This document shows positions 19,814 through 26,732 of a DNA stretch of 64,000 bases, in pieces (within the stretch, counting starts at the first letter, position 1; every line of letters begins with the position of its first letter). The stretch comes from an uncultured Dongia sp. Its GTDB lineage: Bacteria; Pseudomonadota; Alphaproteobacteria; Dongiales; Dongiaceae. The DNA lies in assembly GCF_936916975.1 (NCBI RefSeq), contig NZ_CAKZGO010000041.1, positions 1 through 64,000 of the forward strand, written 5' to 3'. The notes under the pieces were generated by a model. The model ran no database searches. It had not been told where the DNA came from and was given only the letters and a program-made list of their open reading frames with translations. The translations under genes were made by a program, and so were the position numbers.

Positions 19814-20095
19814 CTACGCGCTCGCGACGCCGCAAGCGGCGCTGTCAGCGGGGCGCTTGAACTGATAGACGCCTGCAACGACGATCACGGTAGAGCCGTT
19901 GCGCACCCCGGAACGGAGTTCACCGACGCGGTAATATTGGCCCGCTGGATCCTTGGCGAGGATGTCGGCCTGGCATCCCTTAGTGGTGGGCCCCGCGGCG
20001 TCATTGAGGAACACCAGGGCGGGCGTGCCGGCGACGACGGTGAAGTCGGACGAAGTCGCGGCACCAGTGCCGACGGCCAGTATCTGCGTTGCCAT
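19814..20095 (-). CDS. Small structural-type phage protein, candidate head decoration or adaptor
   Basis: Ninety-three residues with a predicted beta-rich character (ILAVGTGAATSSDFTVVAGTPALVFLND). The ATG overlaps the portal stop by one base (TGATG), so it is translationally coupled to the portal. I cannot assign a family. In size and position it could be a head decoration or head-tail adaptor protein. The latter would be the component a capsid-encoding satellite needs to accept a helper tail. Confidence 0.65.
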   Translation of the reverse strand: MATQILAVGTGAATSSDFTVVAGTPALVFLNDAAGPTTKGCQADILAKDPAGQYYRVGELRSGVRNGSTVIVVAGVYQFKRPADSAACGVASA

Positions 20096-21315
20096 CAGGT
20101 GTTCTCCTCTGCGGGGTCTTTGTCGGTGGGTTCTGTGGGTGCCGGCGCCGCTGCGAATTCATCGCCACCGTCGCGCGGGTTGAAGCCCTCTATCTCGCGG
20201 ACCTCGTTAGGCGTCAGGATGCGGGCGTCGACAGCAATCTTATGCGACTTCCACCGGCCCTCTGGATCACCGCGCAGCAGGTCGGAGAGATCGAACTCAA
20301 TCTGATGATTCTGCCGTTCCTCATCGGTGAACAGTGAGCGCGTCATGGCCGCCTGCAGCTTCCGCGCCCATGGGCGGAGAGTATGCTGCGCGAACCAGCG
20401 ACCGGCAGTTTCGGAGTTGGTGAAGGTGCCGTGACTGAGGTCGCCGACGATGGCGGGTGGCACCTGAAACAGGCGCGCGATCTCTTCGCCTGAGAAGCGC
20501 CGGCTTTCCAGCAGCTCGGCGTCTTCGGGCGTCACCGAGATCGGCGTATACTTCGCGCCGTTCTCGAGGATCAGCACCTTGCGGGCGTTGCTGGCACCGG
20601 TGAATTTGCCCTCGATCTGGTTGCGGGCGCGATCGTATTGAGGGTCGGTAAGCTTGGCTTCGAATGAGAAGGCGCCGCTCGGTGTCATGCCGTTGCGGAA
20701 GCTCGCCTCGGCATGCTCATCGGTTGCCATGGCCGTCGCGACGGCTCGGCCGGCACGGCTCAAGCGGCTGCGACCGATCATGCCGTCATCTGACCTGTCG
20801 CGGATATGAAGGGCATCGTCCTGACCGAAGCGGCTCATCCTGCCGCCAGCACCATAGATGCCCGCCATCTCGGTGACGTCGTACCGCAGCCGGCCGGTGC
20901 CGAGTAAGGTTGCCGAGCTGTTGCGCCAGGGGCAGGGCCACAAGGCCTGTAGGCGAGCGTTGCCATCGGTTTCGATGCGCGCCAGGCCGTTACCTTGCAG
21001 CAGAATTTCCGCCACCAGCCACTCGATGAAATCCGGCCAGGTCTGATGCGCATTGACGCCGCCGCGGACCAGCACCATCAGAGGGTGATCCTCGACCAGC
21101 TCGCGGCCCTTGTCCGTGATGCGATAGACCCAGACTGGCAGGGACGCCAAGCCGCCGGCGATGGCCTGTGTCGCGGCATAGACCATGCTGAGATTTTCGG
21201 CCCCGTAGCTGCTGAGGCTCACCAGCGGGACGCCGGCATGCGCCGCCATGATCGATGTGAAGCGATCTGCTGCGCTGCGCTTCTCGCGCCCGATGGTGAA
21301 GCCGAGGATTCTCAT
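20095..21315 (-). CDS. HK97-family portal protein
   Basis: The 406-residue sequence fits the portal family (about 400 residues). It has an N-terminal 'VYAATQAIAGGLASLPVWVYR' stretch, 'HPLMVLVRGGVNAHQTWPDFIEWL', a central 'RMSRFGQDDALHIRD' and a C-terminal 'GEEIARLFQVPPAIVGDLSHGTFTN' motif. The portal ring occupies one capsid vertex and is the channel through which terminase pumps DNA. The ATG overlaps the protease stop (ATGA). The portal comes after capsid and protease in transcription order, the reverse of typical HK97-type phages. Confidence 0.93.
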   Translation of the reverse strand: MRILGFTIGREKRSAADRFTSIMAAHAGVPLVSLSSYGAENLSMVYAATQAIAGGLASLPVWVYRITDKGRELVEDHPLMVLVRGGVNAHQTWPDFIEWLVAEILLQGNGLARIETDGNARLQALWPCPWRNSSATLLGTGRLRYDVTEMAGIYGAGGRMSRFGQDDALHIRDRSDDGMIGRSRLSRAGRAVATAMATDEHAEASFRNGMTPSGAFSFEAKLTDPQYDRARNQIEGKFTGASNARKVLILENGAKYTPISVTPEDAELLESRRFSGEEIARLFQVPPAIVGDLSHGTFTNSETAGRWFAQHTLRPWARKLQAAMTRSLFTDEERQNHQIEFDLSDLLRGDPEGRWKSHKIAVDARILTPNEVREIEGFNPRDGGDEFAAAPAPTEPTDKDPAEENT

Positions 21316-21845
21316 CTGTAACTCTCCGTTATCATCCGCATGTAATTCGCGCGGCTGATGCGGGATTTGGTCCGCGCCTGCACCGTCGTGGCGTCATAGG
21401 CGGGCCAAGCCTGCACGACGGAGATCTCGGCGAGGTCGACGCGGGTGAGGGTGCGCTTGCGGCCCTCCCACTTCTCGCCACCCTTGGGCACCCTGAAGCC
21501 GAAGCTCATGCCGCCAAGGTCGCCGCGCTCGGCCAAGGCGATCATATCCCTGCCCAGCGAGGTATCGGGCAGGGATAGATCGAACTCTAGGCCGCGAGCG
21601 TCTTCGGTCAGCTTGAGGGTGCCGCTGCGGGTGCGTCCGAGTATCCGGCTGGCGTCGTGATCGACCAGGGCGAGAATGTCTGGGTTGGCGCGGAGCGAGT
21701 CCACAAAGGCGCCGGGCGAAATGATCTCGATGAAATCATGGATCTTCGCCTCGGCATGAAACCGCGCCGCATACCCGGTAAGGCGGCGGCCGGCGGCGCG
21801 CAGTTCAGTGACAGCGCGCCGCTCCATGTCGGTGAGGCCTGTCAT
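21312..21845 (-). CDS. HK97-family prohead maturation protease
   Basis: A 177-residue protein with 'LTGYAARFHAEAKIHDFIEIISPGAF' near the start, 'LALVDHDASRILGRT' containing the conserved His, and 'LGGMSFGFRV' containing the conserved Ser. These are hallmarks of the U35-type prohead protease that removes the delta domain from the capsid protein. It starts five bases after the capsid stop and overlaps the portal start, so head gene expression is tightly coupled. Confidence 0.93.
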   Translation of the reverse strand: MTGLTDMERRAVTELRAAGRRLTGYAARFHAEAKIHDFIEIISPGAFVDSLRANPDILALVDHDASRILGRTRSGTLKLTEDARGLEFDLSLPDTSLGRDMIALAERGDLGGMSFGFRVPKGGEKWEGRKRTLTRVDLAEISVVQAWPAYDATTVQARTKSRISRANYMRMITESYR

Positions 21846-21850
21846 TGCGA

Positions 21851-23140
21851 TCAGGCTTCCGTGATGACGTCTTTTAGTGCCGTGAAGCTCTCGATGTGGC
21901 GGACACCGACATCGACATCCTGGAAGACGTGGATCAGCACCTGACCCTTGGCGGCCTCGCTGTACGGGTTGGCGAGGACATCCAGGCCGCCCCAGTAGCC
22001 GGTGATCATCGAGGACCAGTCGCCGAAGATGAGGGCGCTAAGGTCGGAGCCGCTGGCCTTGGTGAGATTGCTCGGCACGTTTGTGCTGCGACCGACGGCA
22101 TAGCTGAGGAGCGATGCCGGCAACTGGCTGAGGAAGATGTATCGCTCTTCGCCGTCGACTAGCTTCATGATCTCGCGCACCACCTTTGGATTGGTGAGCC
22201 ATTTCAGATTGCCGGTCAGGCTGTTCGCGATATCGAGTTCGGCTGTCATGTCGATCAGTTCGTCGGCTGTGACAGCCTTCCCGTTGTCGGCGCCGGTGCG
22301 CGTGAGAAGGGGGAGAGTAGAGTAGTTGAGAAGGCCCTTCGGATCCTTGACGCCGGTACCGGAGATCGCTGCGGTGTCGACCGCTTCGGCGACGATCTTG
22401 GCGATATCGCTGCGGACCAGGCTTTCGATCGAGGGATTGCTGTTCATCAGCAGCGACCGCGACATCACCGCTTGACCGGAGACGGTCTTAGGCGACACGG
22501 CCATCTGACCGAACTGCATCTTGGTGGTGTTGGCTTCCTCGTTCTCGCCGATCCACTCCACCCCGGTGCTGCCGGTGATCTTTGGGATGACGACGCGGCC
22601 CATAAGGCCGGTGAGCACCGTCACACCCAGCTGGGCGAGGATCGACGCGGCGCGGAGTTTGTCGATGATGAGGTCTGGCCTGTAGCTGTCCGGGACGAGA
22701 TAGCCACCGTCGACATTGTTGGCGGCGACCTGTCCTGCGCGGCGTTCCAGAAAGACGCTGTGCGGCACCAGGATGCCTTGCGCCTGGCGACCGGTGCGGC
22801 GCTGCAGTTCGGTGCTGACTTCGTGCTCGACGCCGGCGTCGATCTTGTTGTCGAAGGTGGAAGCCAGCGCACGGGTGAGACTGACGCGGCCGCAGAGGTC
22901 ATCGAAGCGGGCATCACCACTGCCGACAACCTGCGGGCCACCGGCGCGGCGTTCGAGATCGTCGAGCACTGCGGCGCGTTCGATCAGCTTCTCGACGCTG
23001 TCGGCTTCGGCCTTGAGGGCGTCGAATTTGGCGTTCTGTTCGGTGGAATGCTCGCCATTGGCGGCAGGGTTTTCGGTGATCTGGCGCATTTCCGCGGTGA
23101 GCTTGCGGAGCTTTGCCCGGAGTTCTTCGAGGCGATTCAT
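21851..23140 (-). CDS. HK97-fold major capsid protein with delta domain
   Basis: A 429-residue protein. Residues 1-65 form a charged coiled coil (MNRLEELRAKLRKLTAEMRQ), the scaffolding delta domain cut away by the protease. The rest shows the HK97 capsid pattern: 'GGYLVPDSYRPDLIIDKLR', 'VEWIGENEEANTTKMQFG', 'TVSGQAVMSRSLLMNSNPSIESLVRSDI', and a C-terminal 'GQVLIHVFQDVDVGVRHIESFTAL'. Length and domain order are normal, with no sign of decay. It is the first of the three core head genes in the direction of transcription. Confidence 0.95.
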   Translation of the reverse strand: MNRLEELRAKLRKLTAEMRQITENPAANGEHSTEQNAKFDALKAEADSVEKLIERAAVLDDLERRAGGPQVVGSGDARFDDLCGRVSLTRALASTFDNKIDAGVEHEVSTELQRRTGRQAQGILVPHSVFLERRAGQVAANNVDGGYLVPDSYRPDLIIDKLRAASILAQLGVTVLTGLMGRVVIPKITGSTGVEWIGENEEANTTKMQFGQMAVSPKTVSGQAVMSRSLLMNSNPSIESLVRSDIAKIVAEAVDTAAISGTGVKDPKGLLNYSTLPLLTRTGADNGKAVTADELIDMTAELDIANSLTGNLKWLTNPKVVREIMKLVDGEERYIFLSQLPASLLSYAVGRSTNVPSNLTKASGSDLSALIFGDWSSMITGYWGGLDVLANPYSEAAKGQVLIHVFQDVDVGVRHIESFTALKDVITEA

Positions 23141-23238
23141 CGGTAGACCTTTCCATCAGTGGCCTGGCTGGTTCGGTGGGGGAGACCAAGCCAGCCAGGC
23201 CGGGGATGCGGCGTCTCACGACGCTGCGGGCAAACTGT

Positions 23239-23661
23239 TTAGGCCGGCGGGTTCGCGGTCGGCATTTCGCGCGGGTGGCCGAGCAAGGCGATCGCCGAAA
23301 CAACGGCGGCGGAAGCGTTGCCGCTCGGTGTGATCGTCAATCGGCTATATTGCTTGTTGCCAATGTAACCGAGCTTTCTGGGCTCATTGTCGTCATCGAA
23401 CTGGAAACTTGCCAGTGCCTCGGTACCGATCAGGTGCTCATCGGCGACCGCAGTGAAGCCAGATCCAGACAGATCGCTTTCCTCAAGCAACACCGTGAAG
23501 AGGGCATCAGCATCAGCGAGCGACCCGGCGGCGATCAGGTAGGTCAGGCTGTCGTAACCCAGCCGATCGATCACTTGTCCGACCTGTGCGGTGTTATCCG
23601 AAACCGAGATCGGGCTGATGCACCGCTTCGGGTGAACTGTGGTAGCGAGATCCTTATTCAT
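23239..23661 (-). CDS. Phage minor structural protein (hypothetical)
   Basis: A 140-residue protein starting MNKDLATTVHPKRCISPISV. It has the pattern 'LGYDSLTYLIAAGSL', 'FTVLLEESD', 'LGYIGNKQYSRLTI' and an 'AIALLGHPRE' end. Proteins of this form are found next to capsid genes in many alphaproteobacterial prophages and are likely beta-rich head or head-tail components. No precise role is known to me. In ordinary phages it follows the capsid gene; here it precedes it. Confidence 0.75.
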   Translation of the reverse strand: MNKDLATTVHPKRCISPISVSDNTAQVGQVIDRLGYDSLTYLIAAGSLADADALFTVLLEESDLSGSGFTAVADEHLIGTEALASFQFDDDNEPRKLGYIGNKQYSRLTITPSGNASAAVVSAIALLGHPREMPTANPPA

Positions 23662-23721
23662 AGAAAGGCTCCATCTGAGGGACGCACCGTCATCACGACG
23701 GGGCTTCGAATTGGTCCGGTC

Positions 23722-23934
23722 TTATGCCGATTCCTCCAATATGCCTGGCGCATGCTTTTGCAACAGGCGTCGACCACCCACGGTTAAGGTCGGCATTTGG
23801 TTCGCCGGGCTCGACCGGGGAGCCCCTGGATACGGTGGGTGGCAAATGGCCCCGATCGACGTGTCAGCGTCACGCTGAGTTGTCTTTGCCATCATCACGA
23901 TGGGACGCCGGATCGGGCGGCGATTGAATTTCAT
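23722..23934 (-). CDS. Possible 70-residue protein coupled to the upstream gene
   Basis: The ATG overlaps the stop of the 236-residue gene by ATGA, the same coupling seen elsewhere in the element. The product is basic and Pro-rich (MKFNRRPIRRPIVMM...) and matches nothing I recognise. Without the overlap I would not list it. The remaining 60 bases before the next gene show nothing else. Confidence 0.35.
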   Translation of the reverse strand: MKFNRRPIRRPIVMMAKTTQRDADTSIGAICHPPYPGAPRSSPANQMPTLTVGGRRLLQKHAPGILEESA

Positions 23935-24641
23935 TTGGTGCCCCTCAGGGTATCTGAGAGGGCGAGCAGTGTTCGGCCGGACACCGTCACAGATGTTTGA
24001 CGATCTTTCATGCGCGCGTAGTCACCGAAGAAACCATCGAGCATCTCGTCACCGGGGCTGTATTTCGCATGGAAATCGGGATGCCGCTGATTGGCAGCAC
24101 CGGCCTTCTTGTGAACCTGCAGTAGGATCTCGGCACTATATGGATGCCGATTGAGTGTCACCGTGAATTTGATCGGGAGAGGAAGCGAACGACCGTTCCA
24201 ACCGAATTCATGCATGAGGGTGTAAATCGAGGCATCGACCAGAGTGCGGTTGTCGCCGTAAACGTGTTCAATGTGAGCCTTGAGATAATCCACAACCGCC
24301 GGCATGTCGTTGATCAGTTGAGCGAGGGCCTCGCCGAAGGTCTCCGCCTGAGCAACCGCCTCGAACGGCGACCCCTCTGACACCACGACCTGACGGGCCT
24401 CAAGACGCAAAGCACGGAAGCGTTTGACCGTCTCCGGGCCGTCCTTCGGGTGACTGCATCCGTTCACGGCCATGAAGAGATCTGCAGCATTGGCCGCCGT
24501 CATGTGGCTGGCACCGAAGCCGCGCTTGCTCTGGGGCAAGACGCCATCCTCCCGGAGAAGGCGCCCGAATTGTTCCAAAGTCGTCGGATCGCGCTCATCG
24601 CGCGCCGCAAGGGTGGAAACCAGATCAGGTAGCTTCGCCAT
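23931..24641 (-). CDS. Conserved phage-island protein of unknown function, possible regulator
   Basis: This 236-residue protein has AGGAGG six bases before the ATG at 24641. The N-terminus (MAKLPDLVSTLAARDERD...LEQFGRLLREDGVLP) looks helical and could hold a helix-turn-helix. 'HMTAANAADLFMAVNG' follows, and the C-terminal half has mixed strands. Similar proteins occur in alphaproteobacterial prophage remnants, but I know no function. It is divergent from the small rightward genes across a 129-base region with clear dyads, which fits a regulator controlling both directions. Confidence 0.75.
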   Translation of the reverse strand: MAKLPDLVSTLAARDERDPTTLEQFGRLLREDGVLPQSKRGFGASHMTAANAADLFMAVNGCSHPKDGPETVKRFRALRLEARQVVVSEGSPFEAVAQAETFGEALAQLINDMPAVVDYLKAHIEHVYGDNRTLVDASIYTLMHEFGWNGRSLPLPIKFTVTLNRHPYSAEILLQVHKKAGAANQRHPDFHAKYSPGDEMLDGFFGDYARMKDRQTSVTVSGRTLLALSDTLRGTK

Positions 24642-24653
24642 TCCGTCCTCCTA

Positions 24654-24711
24654 CATAATGGGTAACACGCGTTATCGCCTCGCACAAGCGTATTGTTTTT
24701 TTCCCATTATG
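24654..24711. promoter_or_regulatory. Divergent control region with dyads
   Basis: CATAATGGG (24654-24662) and CCCATTATG (24703-24711) are perfect inverted copies 40 bases apart. Just inside the left copy is a near-perfect palindrome TAACACGCGTTA (24663-24674). The region lies between a leftward gene starting at 24641 and a rightward gene starting at 24771. Operator function is inferred. Confidence 0.5.
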
Positions 24712-24770
24712 GACGCTGGCGGAATATCACTGGTTGTGCCAGGATGGCGGCAGCAATCAGGGAGAGTGAA

Positions 24771-25049
24771 ATGGCAAAACGCGAGCCGAAGAACCATCAG
24801 GAGAGGCGTGATCAAGACCGCGCGAATCTCGGGTATGTGATCAATGCTCTTACTGCCGAGCGGAGGCGCCTTGTCGATCGGGCCATGAAAGCACTTGAGG
24901 ACGACAAGGTGCCGCGCAGGCTTGCAGTTGCAATGGCCAACGTGCAGGCCGGCATTGATGCCGCGGCGCGAGCCATACTTCAGCATGATTTAGAGTCCGA
25001 GCAGTGCCATCCTGCCGAATATCTGTTTCGCCTGCCGAAGGACAGATGA
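24771..25049 (+). CDS. Small charged protein of the element
   Basis: It encodes 92 residues from the ATG at 24771, preceded by GGAGAGTGA. The sequence MAKREPKNHQERRDQDRANLGYVINALTAERRRLVDRAMKAL is predicted helical and very charged. No family is recognised. It is the first of three closely spaced rightward genes that oppose the structural genes, a typical position for element control or cargo genes. Confidence 0.65.
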   Translation: MAKREPKNHQERRDQDRANLGYVINALTAERRRLVDRAMKALEDDKVPRRLAVAMANVQAGIDAAARAILQHDLESEQCHPAEYLFRLPKDR

Positions 25050-25056
25050 GGTTTGA

Positions 25057-25320
25057 ATGCGGGGCGATACGCGATTGAACGGCCGTCACCTCCGCGCGCT
25101 GCGCACCCTCGCAAACTCTTCCAGCGATTTCGAGCCGTTGGCGGCTCGACCGGGCGTTGGACAGGCTCTTGCCGAGCAGCTTATCGCGCTCGGCTTGGTC
25201 GAAAGTGGCCCATGCAAGCCGAGATACGCCGATTATGGAACTGGCTATCGATTGACCAAGGCGGGCTGGGAGGCCCTGGACGAGAACGGCCCATTTAAGC
25301 GGCGACAGGGGTCGGCATGA
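25057..25320 (+). CDS. Small protein, possible winged-helix
   Basis: Eighty-seven residues. 'RLNGRHLRALRTLAN...VGQALAEQLIALGLVESG...YRLTKAGWEAL' has the rhythm of a short winged-helix DNA-binding domain (a recognition-like helix followed by a 'GYRLTKAG' wing). It starts eight bases after the previous stop, so it belongs to the same transcript. Role unknown; regulator of the element is possible. Confidence 0.65.
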   Translation: MRGDTRLNGRHLRALRTLANSSSDFEPLAARPGVGQALAEQLIALGLVESGPCKPRYADYGTGYRLTKAGWEALDENGPFKRRQGSA

Positions 25321-25344
25321 AGAAAGCCCGCAAGGAGAGAAGCT

Positions 25345-25575
25345 ATGAAACACCGTTTGCTAACTGAGGAAACGACATATCTTTTAGACGAGATCGACCG
25401 GCTTCATGCGAAGTTCCATGCGATTCGCGACAGGTTTGGCCCCGCGACTGACCAGAAAACACTTGATGATCTGTCGGTCGAGATGGTCGGCATATGGCGC
25501 GACATAGTGGTAGCAGGTGACAAGCTTTGCGAGACGCACGATGACGATGCGTCAAAGGAAAAGCCCCGCCGGTAA
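25345..25575 (+). CDS. Small helical protein of unknown function
   Basis: Seventy-six residues from an ATG preceded by AAGGAGAGAAG. The product (MKHRLLTEETTYLLDEIDRLHAKFHAIRDRFG...) is predicted almost wholly helical with an acidic and basic tail. No family recognised. Its stop codon sits in the loop of a hairpin that also ends the opposing gene. Confidence 0.6.
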   Translation: MKHRLLTEETTYLLDEIDRLHAKFHAIRDRFGPATDQKTLDDLSVEMVGIWRDIVVAGDKLCETHDDDASKEKPRR

Positions 25576-25585
25576 TGGCGGGGCT
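25562..25585. terminator. Bidirectional terminator between converging genes
   Basis: AGCCCCGCC and GGCGGGGCT form a perfect nine-base stem with loop GGTAAT. On the minus strand the stem is followed by CTTTTCC, giving an intrinsic-terminator shape for the leftward gene ending at 25611. The same stem can serve the rightward genes ending at 25575. Confidence 0.7.
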
Positions 25586-25610
25586 GCGAGCGGAAACCAT
25601 GTCGGCGCCG

Positions 25611-26000
25611 TCAGGGTTTTCTTTCGGGCGGGCCACCGATCTTGCTGCTGTCGAATTCGGGAACTAGCTGCGCGGCCGACGTGTAGGGCTGAAAGCATTC
25701 CGGATGACCGAGGCTGCCAAGCGTGCGGCTGCGATAATCTCTGGCGAAGTCCGGCTCGTCGTCGCTATCGGATTCATGCTCCGGAGCCTCGGGCTCGTCA
25801 TCGCCGTTGGGCTCGGCGTCGGTCTCGTCACCAGCGCCGAGGATAGGGAAGGTCTTCCCGAGGTCATCCTCGTAGGCTTCGCACATGTCTTCGTTGTCTT
25901 CCTGGAGGTCAGGATCTCCATCGATCAGATCGAGGGCTTCAATTGCTGCTTGGATAGCAGCTTCCAACTGCGCCCGGGGGCGCAGTTCATTTGGCTTCAT
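25611..26000 (-). CDS. Acidic phage-island protein of unknown function
   Basis: I use the ATG at 26000 (MKPNELRPRAQLEAAIQAAIEALDLIDGDPD), with GGAG eight bases before it; longer versions upstream look non-coding. The 129-residue product begins with a helix and then becomes very rich in Asp and Glu (GDDEPEAPEHESDSDDEPD). Proteins of this type occur in alphaproteobacterial prophages without assigned function. An acidic, DNA-mimic-like character is notable but unproven. Confidence 0.65.
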   Translation of the reverse strand: MKPNELRPRAQLEAAIQAAIEALDLIDGDPDLQEDNEDMCEAYEDDLGKTFPILGAGDETDAEPNGDDEPEAPEHESDSDDEPDFARDYRSRTLGSLGHPECFQPYTSAAQLVPEFDSSKIGGPPERKP

Positions 26001-26260
26001 GATGGTTACTCCAACGGATGGCTTTTCAGGCCGTGCACGCGATCGGCGCGGGCGCCGGGAGTTGAAAACAGGCCGTTGGACCTGCGCGCTAATTCCCCTT
26101 GCGGGTGTTTTATTCGCGCACTCCCGGCACAATGCGGGCGCAAAAATACCGCCAAGACTTTCGGGGGCGGTATCCGCCAACGGTTCAGGTGTTTTCAGCA
26201 CCATGGACAGCGTGCGCTTGATTTGAAATGGTGTCAAGGTCAGGTCGAACGGAGGAAGCG
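26001..26260. promoter_or_regulatory. Divergent intergenic region with hairpin
   Basis: These 260 bases separate a leftward gene from a rightward one and must hold both promoters. The only clear structure is a seven-base inverted repeat TACCGCC / GGCGGTA at 26147-26153 and 26166-26172. No convincing promoter boxes were seen. Confidence 0.35.
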
Positions 26261-26731
26261 ATGGAAGAGAGCGAATTAAAGAGGCTTGAAAAGATCAACG
26301 CTGCCGCTGCAGAGCGAGATCGAAAGATCAAAGAAGAGGAAAAGGCCCGCATGGCCGAGGAGGCAGCTACAAAGGCGCGCCTTCAAGGCGCCCGCGAGAA
26401 CTGGCAACTGATATTTACGACCCTGAACATCGTGATCCAGGATGTTAATCAAAACATACGAGAGCACGGTAGCTTTCATGCAAGTAAGGCCGCTTCCCAT
26501 GCACCACTTGGCGGTTGCGACGTATTATTTTCTGGCAAGGCGGGGTCCGGTGGGGAGATAAAGTTCCGAGCTACGCCGATGGGGAGCATATCTGTCGATT
26601 TTGAGCCCGGTGCATCACATGGCTTTAAAAATGATTCGATGGTTAACCCGCCCGCGTTGCCTTTCGAGAAGGCTACTAGAGCAGCGCTTGTAAGCGTACT
26701 ACTCGATTTCCTAGAGCAAAAGATTTCTTGA
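26261..26731 (+). CDS. Coiled-coil protein, AT-richer cargo-like gene
   Basis: I chose the ATG at 26261 because GGAGG lies seven bases upstream; an earlier GTG-type start would add 11 residues. Residues 1-45 are a charged coiled coil (MEESELKRLEKINAAAAERDRKIKEEE). The remainder (about 110 residues) is a predicted alpha/beta domain with 'GGCDVLFSGKAGSGGEIKFRA'. No family recognised. It is opposite in strand to its neighbours and less GC-rich. It ends one base short of the terminase stop on the other strand. These are typical signs of a recently acquired cargo gene within a phage island. Confidence 0.7.
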   Translation: MEESELKRLEKINAAAAERDRKIKEEEKARMAEEAATKARLQGARENWQLIFTTLNIVIQDVNQNIREHGSFHASKAASHAPLGGCDVLFSGKAGSGGEIKFRATPMGSISVDFEPGASHGFKNDSMVNPPALPFEKATRAALVSVLLDFLEQKIS

Positions 26732-26732
26732 C

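Noticed and set aside
22472-23146. 224-codon plus-strand frame opposite the capsid gene
   Set aside because: The capsid protein on the other strand has all family motifs; this is its complement.
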